Source: Mycobacterium sp. D16Q13
GTDB taxonomy: Bacteria > Actinomycetota > Actinomycetes > Mycobacteriales > Mycobacteriaceae
NCBI RefSeq assembly: GCF_002013375.1
Contig: NZ_MAEW01000018.1
Coordinates: 62,001-126,000, forward strand
Direction of reading: 5' to 3'
DNA length: 64,000 nucleotides
Shown: positions 34,669 through 42,252 of the stretch, piece after piece
Layout of the letters: every line of letters begins with the position of its first letter
Position numbering within the stretch: position 1 is the first letter of the stretch
The notes under the pieces: model-generated
Databases searched by the model: none
The model's input: only the letters and a program-made list of their open reading frames with translations
What the model was told of the DNA's origin: nothing
Program-made: the position numbers and the translations under genes

Positions 34669-35069
34669 TGCCCCGATTCAGTGCTACGGTGGTCGACCAC
34701 TTCACCAACCCGCGCAATTCGGGCCGCCTGGCGCAGGTCGATGTGACCGCCTTTATCGGTAACCCGGTGTGTGGGGACCAGATCCTGTTGACCGCGCAGA
34801 TCCAGGACGAGGTCGTGAGTCGGGTCGGATTCGAGGCATACGGATGCTCGGCCTCCCTGGCGGTCGCGTCCATCCTGACCGAGCGGCTCACCGGTATGTC
34901 AGTGGAGGCGATCGCGGCGATCCAAACGACGCAGGTCGCTGAGTGGTCGGGGGGCCTCTCGCCGGAACAGCAGCACGTCGCCGCCCTCGGCGCCGATGTC
35001 GCCCAGCGCCTAGCCAACAACTACCGCAACGGAATTGACGAAGATGTCAGCACCATCCCTGGAACTTAG
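34668..35069 (+). CDS. NifU/IscU-like scaffold protein missing one conserved Cys
   Basis: A 133-residue protein of the IscU/SufU/NifU-N family, which normally builds Fe-S clusters or relays sulfur from a cysteine desulfurase. It keeps DHFTNPRNSG, the first ligand in GNPVCGD (with the conserved Asp) and the second in YGCSASLA. The third Cys, normally in an HC pair near the end, reads HVAALG here. Loss of one of three ligands argues against standard Fe-S assembly and suggests a changed sulfur-acceptor role. GTG 34668 overlaps the LuxE stop by one base, and the longer upstream frame is not family-like. Its 3' end overlaps the desulfurase gene by 26 bases. Confidence 0.85.
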   Translation: MPRFSATVVDHFTNPRNSGRLAQVDVTAFIGNPVCGDQILLTAQIQDEVVSRVGFEAYGCSASLAVASILTERLTGMSVEAIAAIQTTQVAEWSGGLSPEQQHVAALGADVAQRLANNYRNGIDEDVSTIPGT

Positions 35070-36234
35070 CCCGCCGGCGCAGTCGGCGCCGTCCGACATT
35101 TACTTGGACTATGCCGCCACCGCACCCCTGCATCCGCGGGCCGCACAGGCGATACTGGGCGGACATAGCCTGGTCGGCAACCCATCGAGCCGCCACAGCG
35201 CTGGACGTGACGCCTCCGATGCCCTCGCCGTCGCCCGGCAGACCATTGCTGCGCTGTTCGGAGCCGACGCCGAGGAGGTGGTGCTGACTTCCGGCGGAAG
35301 TGAAGCGAACACCCTGGCGTTGTGGGGAACCTTTGCCGCCGTGGGATTTCGGGGCCACCTCGTGACCTCGTCCATTGAGCACCCGGCAGTCCTGGCGAAT
35401 GCTCATGCGCTGCAGGACCTGGGCGTGGCGGTGACCTTCGTGGATCCCGCACCGACGGGACATGTCGATGCCACGACTGTGGGTCGGGCGCTGCGCCGCG
35501 ATACCGTGCTGGTCTCGGTGATGCATGCGAACAACGAGACCGGCGCGATCCAGCCTGTCCGGGCGATCGCCGATATCGCCACGCGATCGGGCGTAGCGTT
35601 CCATGTGGACGCCGTGCACACTGCGGGCAAGCTGGATCTGACAAGCCTTGGTGCCAAGATGATCTCGGTGTCGGCGCACAAGTTCGGCGGCCCTCGCGGT
35701 ATGGGCGCGCTACTGGTGCGGGGTGGGCACCGACTGTTGCCGGTCATGCGTGGCGGACCGCAGGAGAACCGGTTGCGCGCGGGCACGGAGAACGTGCCCG
35801 GCGCACTCGGCATGGCCGCCGCAGCCGACGTGTGTCTGCGCATGGCGTCGATGGGGTACCGGCTGGGAATGCGGGACCGTCGGGAGCAGCTGATTGCCGG
35901 GCTTCGCTCTGTGGGCGGTGTACATCTTAACGCGACCGACCCGGTGCTGGAGGAGACCGTCAGCGTGCGCTTCGACGGCATTCGTGCGGACACCCTCGCA
36001 GACGATCTCGACATGCACGGCATCTACGTGTCCACCGGATCGGCGTGCCATGCCGGGGAGGACTCGGTTTCTCATGTGCTGCAAGCGATGCGGCTGACCG
36101 AGGATCAAGCGCGGGCCACGGTGCGATTCTCGATGGGTCCGGACGTGTCACCGGATGAGGTCGAGAGGGTCATAGCGGTCACCACCCGGGCTGTGCACAG
36201 GCTGCGCGCGATGGCGGGCGGGATCATCCGATGA
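35044..36234 (+). CDS. Cysteine desulfurase (NifS/IscS family)
   Basis: A 396-residue fold-type I PLP enzyme that takes sulfur from cysteine as an enzyme persulfide. It has IYLDYAATAPLHP, SGGSEANTLAL, SIEHPAV, HANNETGAIQP, FHVDAVHTAGK, the PLP lysine in SAHKFGGPRG and the catalytic Cys in STGSACHAGED. All key residues are present, so it should be active. ATG 35044 is chosen over a TTG at 35035. It overlaps the NifU-like gene and, by ATGA, the permease gene. Its placement among acyl-activation genes rather than suf or isc genes suggests it provides sulfur for a dedicated product. Confidence 0.93.
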   Translation: MSAPSLELSPPAQSAPSDIYLDYAATAPLHPRAAQAILGGHSLVGNPSSRHSAGRDASDALAVARQTIAALFGADAEEVVLTSGGSEANTLALWGTFAAVGFRGHLVTSSIEHPAVLANAHALQDLGVAVTFVDPAPTGHVDATTVGRALRRDTVLVSVMHANNETGAIQPVRAIADIATRSGVAFHVDAVHTAGKLDLTSLGAKMISVSAHKFGGPRGMGALLVRGGHRLLPVMRGGPQENRLRAGTENVPGALGMAAAADVCLRMASMGYRLGMRDRREQLIAGLRSVGGVHLNATDPVLEETVSVRFDGIRADTLADDLDMHGIYVSTGSACHAGEDSVSHVLQAMRLTEDQARATVRFSMGPDVSPDEVERVIAVTTRAVHRLRAMAGGIIR

Positions 36235-37337
36235 TCGTCGCCGTCAAGAACCTTGTCGCCGAGCGTGCCCGATTCGTCCTCTCGGTGATCGGGGTCGCCG
36301 TCGCGGTGATTCTGGTGCTGGTGATGTCCGGCATTTTTGTGGGCACCACGAATCAGGTGACCACCTACATCGACCACTCCAAAGGCGCGGTGTGGGTGGT
36401 TCAGCCCGGCGTTTCCCAGATGTTCCGTGCGGTGTCGTGGCTGCCCGGCGACGGCAAGGACCGGTTGCTCAAGGTCCCCGGCGTGCAGTCGGCAGAACCG
36501 ATCCTCGGCCTGCCATCCGATTTCGTGCACAACGGTGGGCACACCGCGTATTTCGTCGTTGGATACGACACGGCCACCGGTGTGGGAGGCCCGTGGTCGT
36601 TATCGGAGGGCCGCAACGTGAGTGGGTCGGGCGAGGTGGTGCTCGATCGAGTGCTTGCCAAGAAGAACAAGATCCATGTCGGTGACAAGGTGCAGCTCGT
36701 GGACGGTGATTTCACCGTAGTGGGTTTGTCCAACCAAACCGCCGCCGTGGGAAACTTCTACGCGTTCATCTCCCTGCCGGACGCCGCGCACCTATTGCGT
36801 GCAGGAAATCGCGTGTCCTACTTCCTGATTCATCCTGCTGAAGGATTCACTGCCGACCAGGTCGCGGACTCGGTCCGGAAGGCGGCCCCTGGGATGGACG
36901 CGCTCACCTCGGCGACTTTTGCCGAGAACAGCCGGGCGATTGTCATTTCGATGATCGGGCGACCGTTGAAGACGATGATCGGGATCGCCGCGCTGGTTGG
37001 TGTCGCGCTCGTGGGGTTGACCGTTCTCGCGGTGACCACCGAGCAGATGAGTGATTTTGGAGTGCTGCGCGCGTTGGGGGTTCGTCCCGCGCAGTTGTGC
37101 CGCACCGTGATTGCCCAGGCCATCCTGATCGCCGGACTCGGATACCTATTGGGGGCGGGTGTCACCTACGGGGTGCAATTCCTGGTGAAGGATCGGCTGG
37201 GAGACGTCACGGTGGAAGTCACTCCCGCCATGCTCGTCGCCATGGCTGCGGCGACCGCTGTCATGGCGATCATCGGATCACTGATTCCTGTCCGGCGGGT
37301 GACACGGATCGACCCTGCCCAGGCCTTTCGGAGGTGA
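36231..37337 (+). CDS. ABC transporter permease (MacB/FtsX-like)
   Basis: A 368-residue membrane subunit with the MacB/FtsX/LolC-type layout. One N-terminal helix (about 12-36) is followed by a large extracytoplasmic domain (40-245) and three C-terminal helices (about 250-280, 290-325 and 328-355). The last loop ends VTRIDPAQAFRR, typical of these permeases. Such exporters usually move lipids, lipoproteins or peptides rather than importing. It is translationally coupled to the desulfurase (ATGA) and followed after five bases by its ATPase. Confidence 0.9.
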   Translation: MIVAVKNLVAERARFVLSVIGVAVAVILVLVMSGIFVGTTNQVTTYIDHSKGAVWVVQPGVSQMFRAVSWLPGDGKDRLLKVPGVQSAEPILGLPSDFVHNGGHTAYFVVGYDTATGVGGPWSLSEGRNVSGSGEVVLDRVLAKKNKIHVGDKVQLVDGDFTVVGLSNQTAAVGNFYAFISLPDAAHLLRAGNRVSYFLIHPAEGFTADQVADSVRKAAPGMDALTSATFAENSRAIVISMIGRPLKTMIGIAALVGVALVGLTVLAVTTEQMSDFGVLRALGVRPAQLCRTVIAQAILIAGLGYLLGAGVTYGVQFLVKDRLGDVTVEVTPAMLVAMAAATAVMAIIGSLIPVRRVTRIDPAQAFRR

Positions 37338-37342
37338 GTTCG

Positions 37343-38029
37343 ATGAATCCTGTGTTGCAACTCGAGAATGTGGAGCACCAGTACGGCAGCGGCGACGCGG
37401 CGGTGCGGGCTCTGCGGGGCCTGGACCTGACGGTCAGACCCCACGAGGTGGTGCTCGTTGTCGGCCCCTCGGGCGGGGGTAAGACCACCGCGCTTCTCGT
37501 CATGGGGATGTTGCTGACCCCGGAATCCGGGCGTGTCCGGATTGACGGCCAGGACGTTGGTGAACTCGGCGAGCGGGAACGAGCGCGAATCCGATTGAAA
37601 CGCTTGGGTTTCCTATTCCAGGAGTACAACCTGCTCAATGCACTGACGAGTGCGGAGAATGTGGCGCTGCCGCTGCGCTATGCCGGGGTAGGTAAGGATG
37701 CGGCCATGTCACGCGCCCGGGAATTGCTCGGAGAGCTCGGGTTGGCCCATCGCACTGATCACCGGCCGCCGGCGCTTTCGGGAGGCGAGAAACAACGTGT
37801 GGCGGCGGCCAGGGCTCTGGTTGCGCGCCCCGGTCTGGTACTCGCCGACGAGCCGACCGCGAACCTGGATTCGGCCACCGGCAAGAAGGTGGCCGAGCAA
37901 CTCGCGGATGCCGCGAGGACTCAGGGGGCAGCGGTGGTGATCGTGACGCACGATCTGCGTCTCACAGGAATCGCGGATCGCGTGCTGCATCTTGAGGACG
38001 GCGTGCTGCTGGAGAAAGAGGAACAATGA
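37343..38029 (+). CDS. ABC transporter ATPase (MacB/LolD-like)
   Basis: A 228-residue nucleotide-binding subunit. Walker A GPSGGGKTT (about 43), Q-loop FLFQEYNLLNAL, signature LSGGEKQR, Walker B LVLADEPTANLD and the switch His in VTHDLR are all intact. ATG 37343 has CGGAGG eight bases upstream; the long upstream open frame is not used. It partners the preceding permease and overlaps the ACP gene by ATGA. The whole unit probably exports the product of the flanking acyl and sulfur enzymes. Confidence 0.94.
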   Translation: MNPVLQLENVEHQYGSGDAAVRALRGLDLTVRPHEVVLVVGPSGGGKTTALLVMGMLLTPESGRVRIDGQDVGELGERERARIRLKRLGFLFQEYNLLNALTSAENVALPLRYAGVGKDAAMSRARELLGELGLAHRTDHRPPALSGGEKQRVAAARALVARPGLVLADEPTANLDSATGKKVAEQLADAARTQGAAVVIVTHDLRLTGIADRVLHLEDGVLLEKEEQ

Positions 38030-38331
38030 TCGAAACCGTTGTACTACCCGATGATACGGAAATCATCGGCGCGCTTCGAGATGCCTTGACCCGGCTGCTT
38101 TCCCCGGAAGATCTCACACATGTCGACCTCGATGCAGTTGACGCCGATTCCCCGCTGCTCGCTCTGCCCGTTGACTCCGTGGTGCTGATGGCGTTGATGA
38201 ACGAGCTGGAGGACAGGTTCACGGTCTTCATTCCGGAAGAGGAAGCATTCGCGTTTACGGTGGTGGGCGATATCGGAGTGTTCATTCGTCAGCGTCTTAG
38301 CGATAAGGCGAAACGTCGCGAACAGACATGA
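38026..38331 (+). CDS. Acyl carrier protein-like protein
   Basis: A 101-residue acidic helical protein with an ACP-like core. DADSPLLALPVDSVVLMALMNELEDRF places the likely phosphopantetheine serine in PVDSVV (about residue 50). It is followed by the acidic recognition helix and a VVGDIGVFIRQRL end helix. The DSV replaces the usual DSL. It overlaps both the ATPase gene and the ligase gene by four bases, so it is very likely the carrier loaded by the following acyl-AMP ligase. Confidence 0.85.
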   Translation: MIETVVLPDDTEIIGALRDALTRLLSPEDLTHVDLDAVDADSPLLALPVDSVVLMALMNELEDRFTVFIPEEEAFAFTVVGDIGVFIRQRLSDKAKRREQT

Positions 38332-39989
38332 GTCATCTCGCGATTCGTCAGCATGTGAAGGCGAACGCTCCGGCCATGGCATCCGGCGCGGTCGACTACG
38401 CCATGCTGCTGCACTCGGAGCTGGAGCAGATCGACTTCTACGACTCGCGTAACCATCTGTACACCCTTCCGGCGGTAAACCTGGTTCGGACCACGCGGAT
38501 TCGTGCCGCCGCGCTGGCCGCACGCGGCCTTCATCGTGGCGATCGGGTGGCAATGATCGCGGCGAGCGACGAGGAGTACCTGACGACGCTGCTGGCAGTG
38601 CTGCTGCTGGGCGCGGTACCGTGCGCGATCGCGCCCCCGGCGACTCCGTCGCGGCCGGAATCCGCGGGTGTGGCGCACCTGGGTGCGGCGCTCGCGGTGC
38701 TGAATCCGGTCATGGTCATCGCACAGCCGCGAGTGGCGGTGGCGGTCGTGCACCCGGTAGTCGTGACGTATGGCGAGCTGGTGGATGCCGATCTGATTGA
38801 CTTGCAGCGGTGTTCGCGGCCCCGCCCCGACGATATCCACCATATCCAGCTGACCTCGGGGTCCACGTCGGCTCCTAAAGCGGTGCTGTTGACGCATGGC
38901 AATGTGGTGCACAATGCCAGCGCAATTGCTTATGGCACAAGGGCGTTGCGGGGACGGGATCGGGTGTTCAGCTGGCTGCCGTTCTACCACGACATGGGGT
39001 TCATTCAGGTGCTGGCGGCACTGCTCTACGGTCTGCGGGTCGGAGTGCTGGCCCCAATGGGATTTCTGCGGGATCCGATGTCTTGGCTGCGGCACATGTC
39101 TCAGCATGGGTCGACCCACACAGCGGGCCCGCCCTTCGCGTATCGGGCGGTATCGGAGGCGATCTCGCGCGGCGGTGCACCGGCGGGCGTGGACTTGTCC
39201 TCGTTGCGCCACGCTTACGTCGGCGCCGAGCCACTTCCATTCTCGGTGCTGCGGGAGGTCACCGAGCAGCTTGCGCCGCTGGGCTTGCGCACAGATGTGT
39301 TGGTGCCGTGCTACGGCATGGCTGAAACGGTGCTCGCGACAACTGTTGCGCTGCAACCCTGTGCGCCTGATGCATCGTCCTTCGGCAGGGTGCGGGTCGG
39401 TCGCAGCCCTGACGACGACCAGCCTGTCGTGTCCTGCGGACAGGTGGTTGACGGCTTGGAACTTCGGATCGTCGCCCCCGACGGCGAGCTATCGCCCGAC
39501 GGTGCGGTGGGCGATATCCAGGTGAGCGGGCCGTCGGTGATGTCGGGCTACTTGACCACAGACGGCGGGGTAGCCACGCCTGCGGGCGGATGGCATGACA
39601 CCGGCGACCGGGGTTTCCTCTCCGATGGTGAACTGTTCGTGGTGGGCCGTCACAAGGAGATGCTCATCGTGCGCGGTCGCAATTTCCCGCCCTACGACAT
39701 CGAGCGGGAGATCGACGGCATGTCCGGTGCCGGTGGTGTTTCTGTCGTCTTCTCCCTGCGTGACGAACGGCGCGCCCGCGAGTCGGTGATCGCGGTCGTC
39801 GGAACCCGGGTGGCGGCCGAGCAGTACGAGGAACTTCGCGCGCGCATCGCCAGCGGTGTACGCGCCGCCTTCGGGTTCTCTCTCGACGAGGTGGTGCTGG
39901 TGCAGGCGCGAACAATTCCCCGGACCACCAGCGGAAAACGTCAGCGGCTCACGGTGCGTGAGGCGTACCGGGCCGGCGCGTTCACCTAG
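38328..39989 (+). CDS. Fatty-acyl-AMP ligase-like adenylating enzyme
   Basis: A 553-residue ANL-superfamily enzyme of the FAAL/FadD type, which adenylates an acyl chain and passes it to a carrier protein. Seen: the P-loop LTSGSTSAPKAVLLTHGN (about 176) without the usual GxPKG, SWLPFYHDMG, CYGMAETVLATT (about 330), the hinge region after WHDTGDRG and GRHKEMLIVRGRNFPPYDIE, and the C-terminal lysine in TTSGKRQRL. The SAPKA and HDMG patterns fit acyl-AMP ligases working with ACPs. It is the last gene of the operon. Its TAG stop shares a CTAG with the stop of the convergent amidohydrolase. Confidence 0.92.
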   Translation: MSHLAIRQHVKANAPAMASGAVDYAMLLHSELEQIDFYDSRNHLYTLPAVNLVRTTRIRAAALAARGLHRGDRVAMIAASDEEYLTTLLAVLLLGAVPCAIAPPATPSRPESAGVAHLGAALAVLNPVMVIAQPRVAVAVVHPVVVTYGELVDADLIDLQRCSRPRPDDIHHIQLTSGSTSAPKAVLLTHGNVVHNASAIAYGTRALRGRDRVFSWLPFYHDMGFIQVLAALLYGLRVGVLAPMGFLRDPMSWLRHMSQHGSTHTAGPPFAYRAVSEAISRGGAPAGVDLSSLRHAYVGAEPLPFSVLREVTEQLAPLGLRTDVLVPCYGMAETVLATTVALQPCAPDASSFGRVRVGRSPDDDQPVVSCGQVVDGLELRIVAPDGELSPDGAVGDIQVSGPSVMSGYLTTDGGVATPAGGWHDTGDRGFLSDGELFVVGRHKEMLIVRGRNFPPYDIEREIDGMSGAGGVSVVFSLRDERRARESVIAVVGTRVAAEQYEELRARIASGVRAAFGFSLDEVVLVQARTIPRTTSGKRQRLTVREAYRAGAFT

Positions 39990-40879
39990 CCGTCGACATC
40001 GAATAGCTTTGTGCCATTGCGGTAGAGGACATCGCGCATCCAGCCGTCGTCGACACCAGGCAGGTTCCGCAGCGCGGTGATGGCCTCGGCATATCCGTAG
40101 GGGATGTTCGGGAAGTCGCTCCCGAAGAAGATCTTGTGTCCTAGATCCAGAAGCCGTGGGTACTCGGATTCCGGAAACGGCGCTTTCTCGTTGGAGAACG
40201 TGGTGAAGGCCATGGTGGTGTCGAGGCGTACCTCGTCGTACCGCGCAGAGATGTCGAGGAAGTCGGAGTACTCGGGCATGCCCATGTGCGCGATGATCAG
40301 GCGTAGTCGCGGGAACTGCCTCAGTAGCGCCCGGATTGGCTCGGGCCCGGTGAATTCGCCCGGCGCCGGGCCCGAGCCGCAATGGATCACCACCGGAACT
40401 CCGGTGTCCTGAAGAAGGCCCCACACCGGGAGGAGTAACGGATCAATGGGGGAGAACGCGCCCACCTGAATGTGGACCTTGAAGATGCGGGCCCCAGCCT
40501 CGATCGCCTCGCGCACATAGTCGAGCGCATCGGCCTCAGGAAAGAAGGTGGCGGTCTGGATGCAGTCGGGGATTTGAGCCGCGAACTGGGTCGCCCACTG
40601 ATTCAGCCACGCAGCCATCTGCGGTTTGTGCGCATAGATCAATGAGGTGAAGCGGAGCACTCCGAAGTCACGCAGTGTCTGTACGCGCTGGGACTCCTCG
40701 GCGCGGTAGGTGATCGGCCAGGGTCGCCCGATGAGCGGCCCGGCCGAGTCGAAGTAGGCCCACACCTTGTCCATGACGGATTTGGGCATGAAGTGGGTGT
40801 GCACATCCACGATCCCTGGGATGTCCAGCTCCTGCCAGAGCTGTCTGACGGGCGCGGGGTCGAAGTCTGACGCGGGCAT
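39986..40879 (-). CDS. Amidohydrolase-2 family (ACMSD-like) metal hydrolase/decarboxylase
   Basis: A 297-residue TIM-barrel metalloenzyme. The N-terminal metal motif is VDVHTHFMP (about 24-30). Further ligands include VVIHCGSG and IIAHMGMPEY, and the C-terminal Asp lies in FFGSDFPNIPYG. These enzymes hydrolyse or decarboxylate small carboxylated substrates; the substrate here is unknown. Its stop overlaps the ligase stop. It is divergent from the copper operon, with 118 bases between its start and the first copper box. Confidence 0.88.
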   Translation of the reverse strand: MPASDFDPAPVRQLWQELDIPGIVDVHTHFMPKSVMDKVWAYFDSAGPLIGRPWPITYRAEESQRVQTLRDFGVLRFTSLIYAHKPQMAAWLNQWATQFAAQIPDCIQTATFFPEADALDYVREAIEAGARIFKVHIQVGAFSPIDPLLLPVWGLLQDTGVPVVIHCGSGPAPGEFTGPEPIRALLRQFPRLRLIIAHMGMPEYSDFLDISARYDEVRLDTTMAFTTFSNEKAPFPESEYPRLLDLGHKIFFGSDFPNIPYGYAEAITALRNLPGVDDGWMRDVLYRNGTKLFDVDG

Positions 40880-40997
40880 AGACCTATCTATATCAATCCG
40901 CTTCTGACGGGTTGCGGGCGCTGGCTCAAGCGTGCGACAGCCTGCCCGCCGCTCCGCGATGGGCGGTTCGTAAACCCGGGCACCCCGCTGGGGCTGG

Positions 40998-41049
40998 ATA
41001 CCCTATGGGGGTATAGTCGCGATTGGAACGGATACCCGGTGAGGGTATC
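40998..41049. promoter_or_regulatory. Tandem copper-repressor boxes at the copper operon promoter
   Basis: There are two inverted repeats of form TACCC-N5-GGGTA. Box 1 is 40998-41014 (arms ATACCC/GGGTAT) and box 2 is 41031-41049 (arms GATACCC/GGGTATC). Centres are 34 bases apart. TATAGT at 41012-41017 could be a -10 that box 1 overlaps, which fits repression. The shape resembles sites of CsoR/RicR copper repressors. No such regulator gene is in the window, so control would be in trans. Confidence 0.75.
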
Positions 41050-41065
41050 GATAGGAAGGATGGCA

Positions 41066-41278
41066 ATGCGCTCAATCGAGTATCAGGTCACGGGGATGAC
41101 ATGCGGACATTGCGAGATGTCGATTCGCGAAGAGGTTGGTGGGGTCGAGGGCGTCGAGAGTGTTCAGGTCAGCGCGACGACCGGCAAGCTCCTCGTTGGC
41201 GGGTCCGATGAGGTCGATGGCGCGAAAGTCCTGGCTGCAGTAGCCGACGCCGGATATTCGGCGGTCCGCGTCGCGTGA
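41066..41278 (+). CDS. Copper chaperone CopZ-like HMA protein
   Basis: A 70-residue cytosolic heavy-metal-associated domain. It binds Cu(I) through the two cysteines of GMTCGHC (residues 10-16) and hands it to a P-type ATPase. The frame opens at GTG 41039, but that lies within the box-2 repeat. ATG 41066 has AGGAAGGA five bases upstream and gives the normal HMA length. The gene overlaps the following exported-protein gene by GTGA and sits directly behind the copper boxes. Confidence 0.92.
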   Translation: MRSIEYQVTGMTCGHCEMSIREEVGGVEGVESVQVSATTGKLLVGGSDEVDGAKVLAAVADAGYSAVRVA

Positions 41279-42252
41279 ACGCGACAGGACGATTGGCCGT
41301 TTTCACCGCTGTTCTGGCGGTGGGGTTCGGCAGCGCATATGCCGCCGCTGCGGCCGTTGTGCCCGACAGCGTGGTCACGAGCTGGGGCACTAGCCCGCAT
41401 ACGACAGAAGGAAACAAAATGACAGAACACAAGGACATGACGGAGATGGCGCAACACGGTTCAGCCGCTGATTTGCAAGGGCTGTCTTTGAGCCGTGATG
41501 GGTACGCGCTCTCGCTGGTGGAAGCTCCCGCAACCGCAGGCAAAGAGGGCGACCTACGGCTGAAGATCCTGGGGGCGGGCGGCGTCCCGGTGGTGGATTT
41601 TGCCGCCGCTCACCAAAAGCAGCTGCATCTGATCGTCGTTCGCTCGGATGGTGAGAGTTTTCAGCACGTGCATCCAAGTCTGGACACTGCTACGGGGATC
41701 TGGACCGTGCCGTGGAGGTGGGATGCGGCGGGTAGCTACCGCATATTTGTCGACTTCCGCCCCGCCGATCGACCAGATGCGACCCAGATGACACTGGGGC
41801 GCACAGTGGAGGTGGCCGGAAATTTCGTTCCAGTCCGGTCCAACGATCCACGGGCAATCGACCATGTCGCGGGATTCACCGTTGAACTCGACGGCGACCT
41901 GGTTGCCGGTACCACGGAGGATCTGACGATTACCGTCACTCGGGCCGGACAGCCGGTGACCACGTTGCAGCCGTACCTGGGGGCCTTCGGACATCTCGTC
42001 GCCTTGCGTGGCGGGGATTTGGCCTTCCTGCATGTGCATCCCGAGGGCGCAGAACCTGCTGCGAACCAGCACGGAGGCCCCACAATTTCATTCGCGGCTA
42101 TGGCACCTACGGCTGGCCAATATCTGCTGTACCTGGACTTCCAGGTTGATGGGAGTGTCCACACCGCCAGGTTCATTGTTGACGCCGCGCAGCGCAACGA
42201 GAACTCGAAACCCAGTGATGTGCATCGCCCCGATCACACCGGCGGTCATTGA
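41275..42252 (+). CDS. Exported His/Met-rich copper-island protein
   Basis: A 325-residue protein with one N-terminal hydrophobic segment (about 6-28), a His/Met-rich linker (MTEHKDMTEMAQHG, about 48-61) and a beta-rich extracytoplasmic part. That part contains HLIVVRSDGESFQHVHP and later AFGHLVALRGGDLAFLHVHPEG, a repeated HxHP pattern that could bind metal. A second ATG at 41419 with AGAAGGAAA upstream might give a shorter cytosolic form. It is translationally coupled on both sides, between the chaperone and the ATPase. Proteins of this type recur in actinobacterial copper operons, but I know of no assigned mechanism. Confidence 0.82.
   Translation: MNATGRLAVFTAVLAVGFGSAYAAAAAVVPDSVVTSWGTSPHTTEGNKMTEHKDMTEMAQHGSAADLQGLSLSRDGYALSLVEAPATAGKEGDLRLKILGAGGVPVVDFAAAHQKQLHLIVVRSDGESFQHVHPSLDTATGIWTVPWRWDAAGSYRIFVDFRPADRPDATQMTLGRTVEVAGNFVPVRSNDPRAIDHVAGFTVELDGDLVAGTTEDLTITVTRAGQPVTTLQPYLGAFGHLVALRGGDLAFLHVHPEGAEPAANQHGGPTISFAAMAPTAGQYLLYLDFQVDGSVHTARFIVDAAQRNENSKPSDVHRPDHTGGH

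Noticed and set aside
34668..36234. NifU-NifS as the housekeeping Suf/Isc Fe-S system
   Set aside because: No SufB, SufC, SufD, SufR or SufT-like genes are present, one NifU cysteine is lost, and the pair is embedded in an acyl-activation and ABC export operon.
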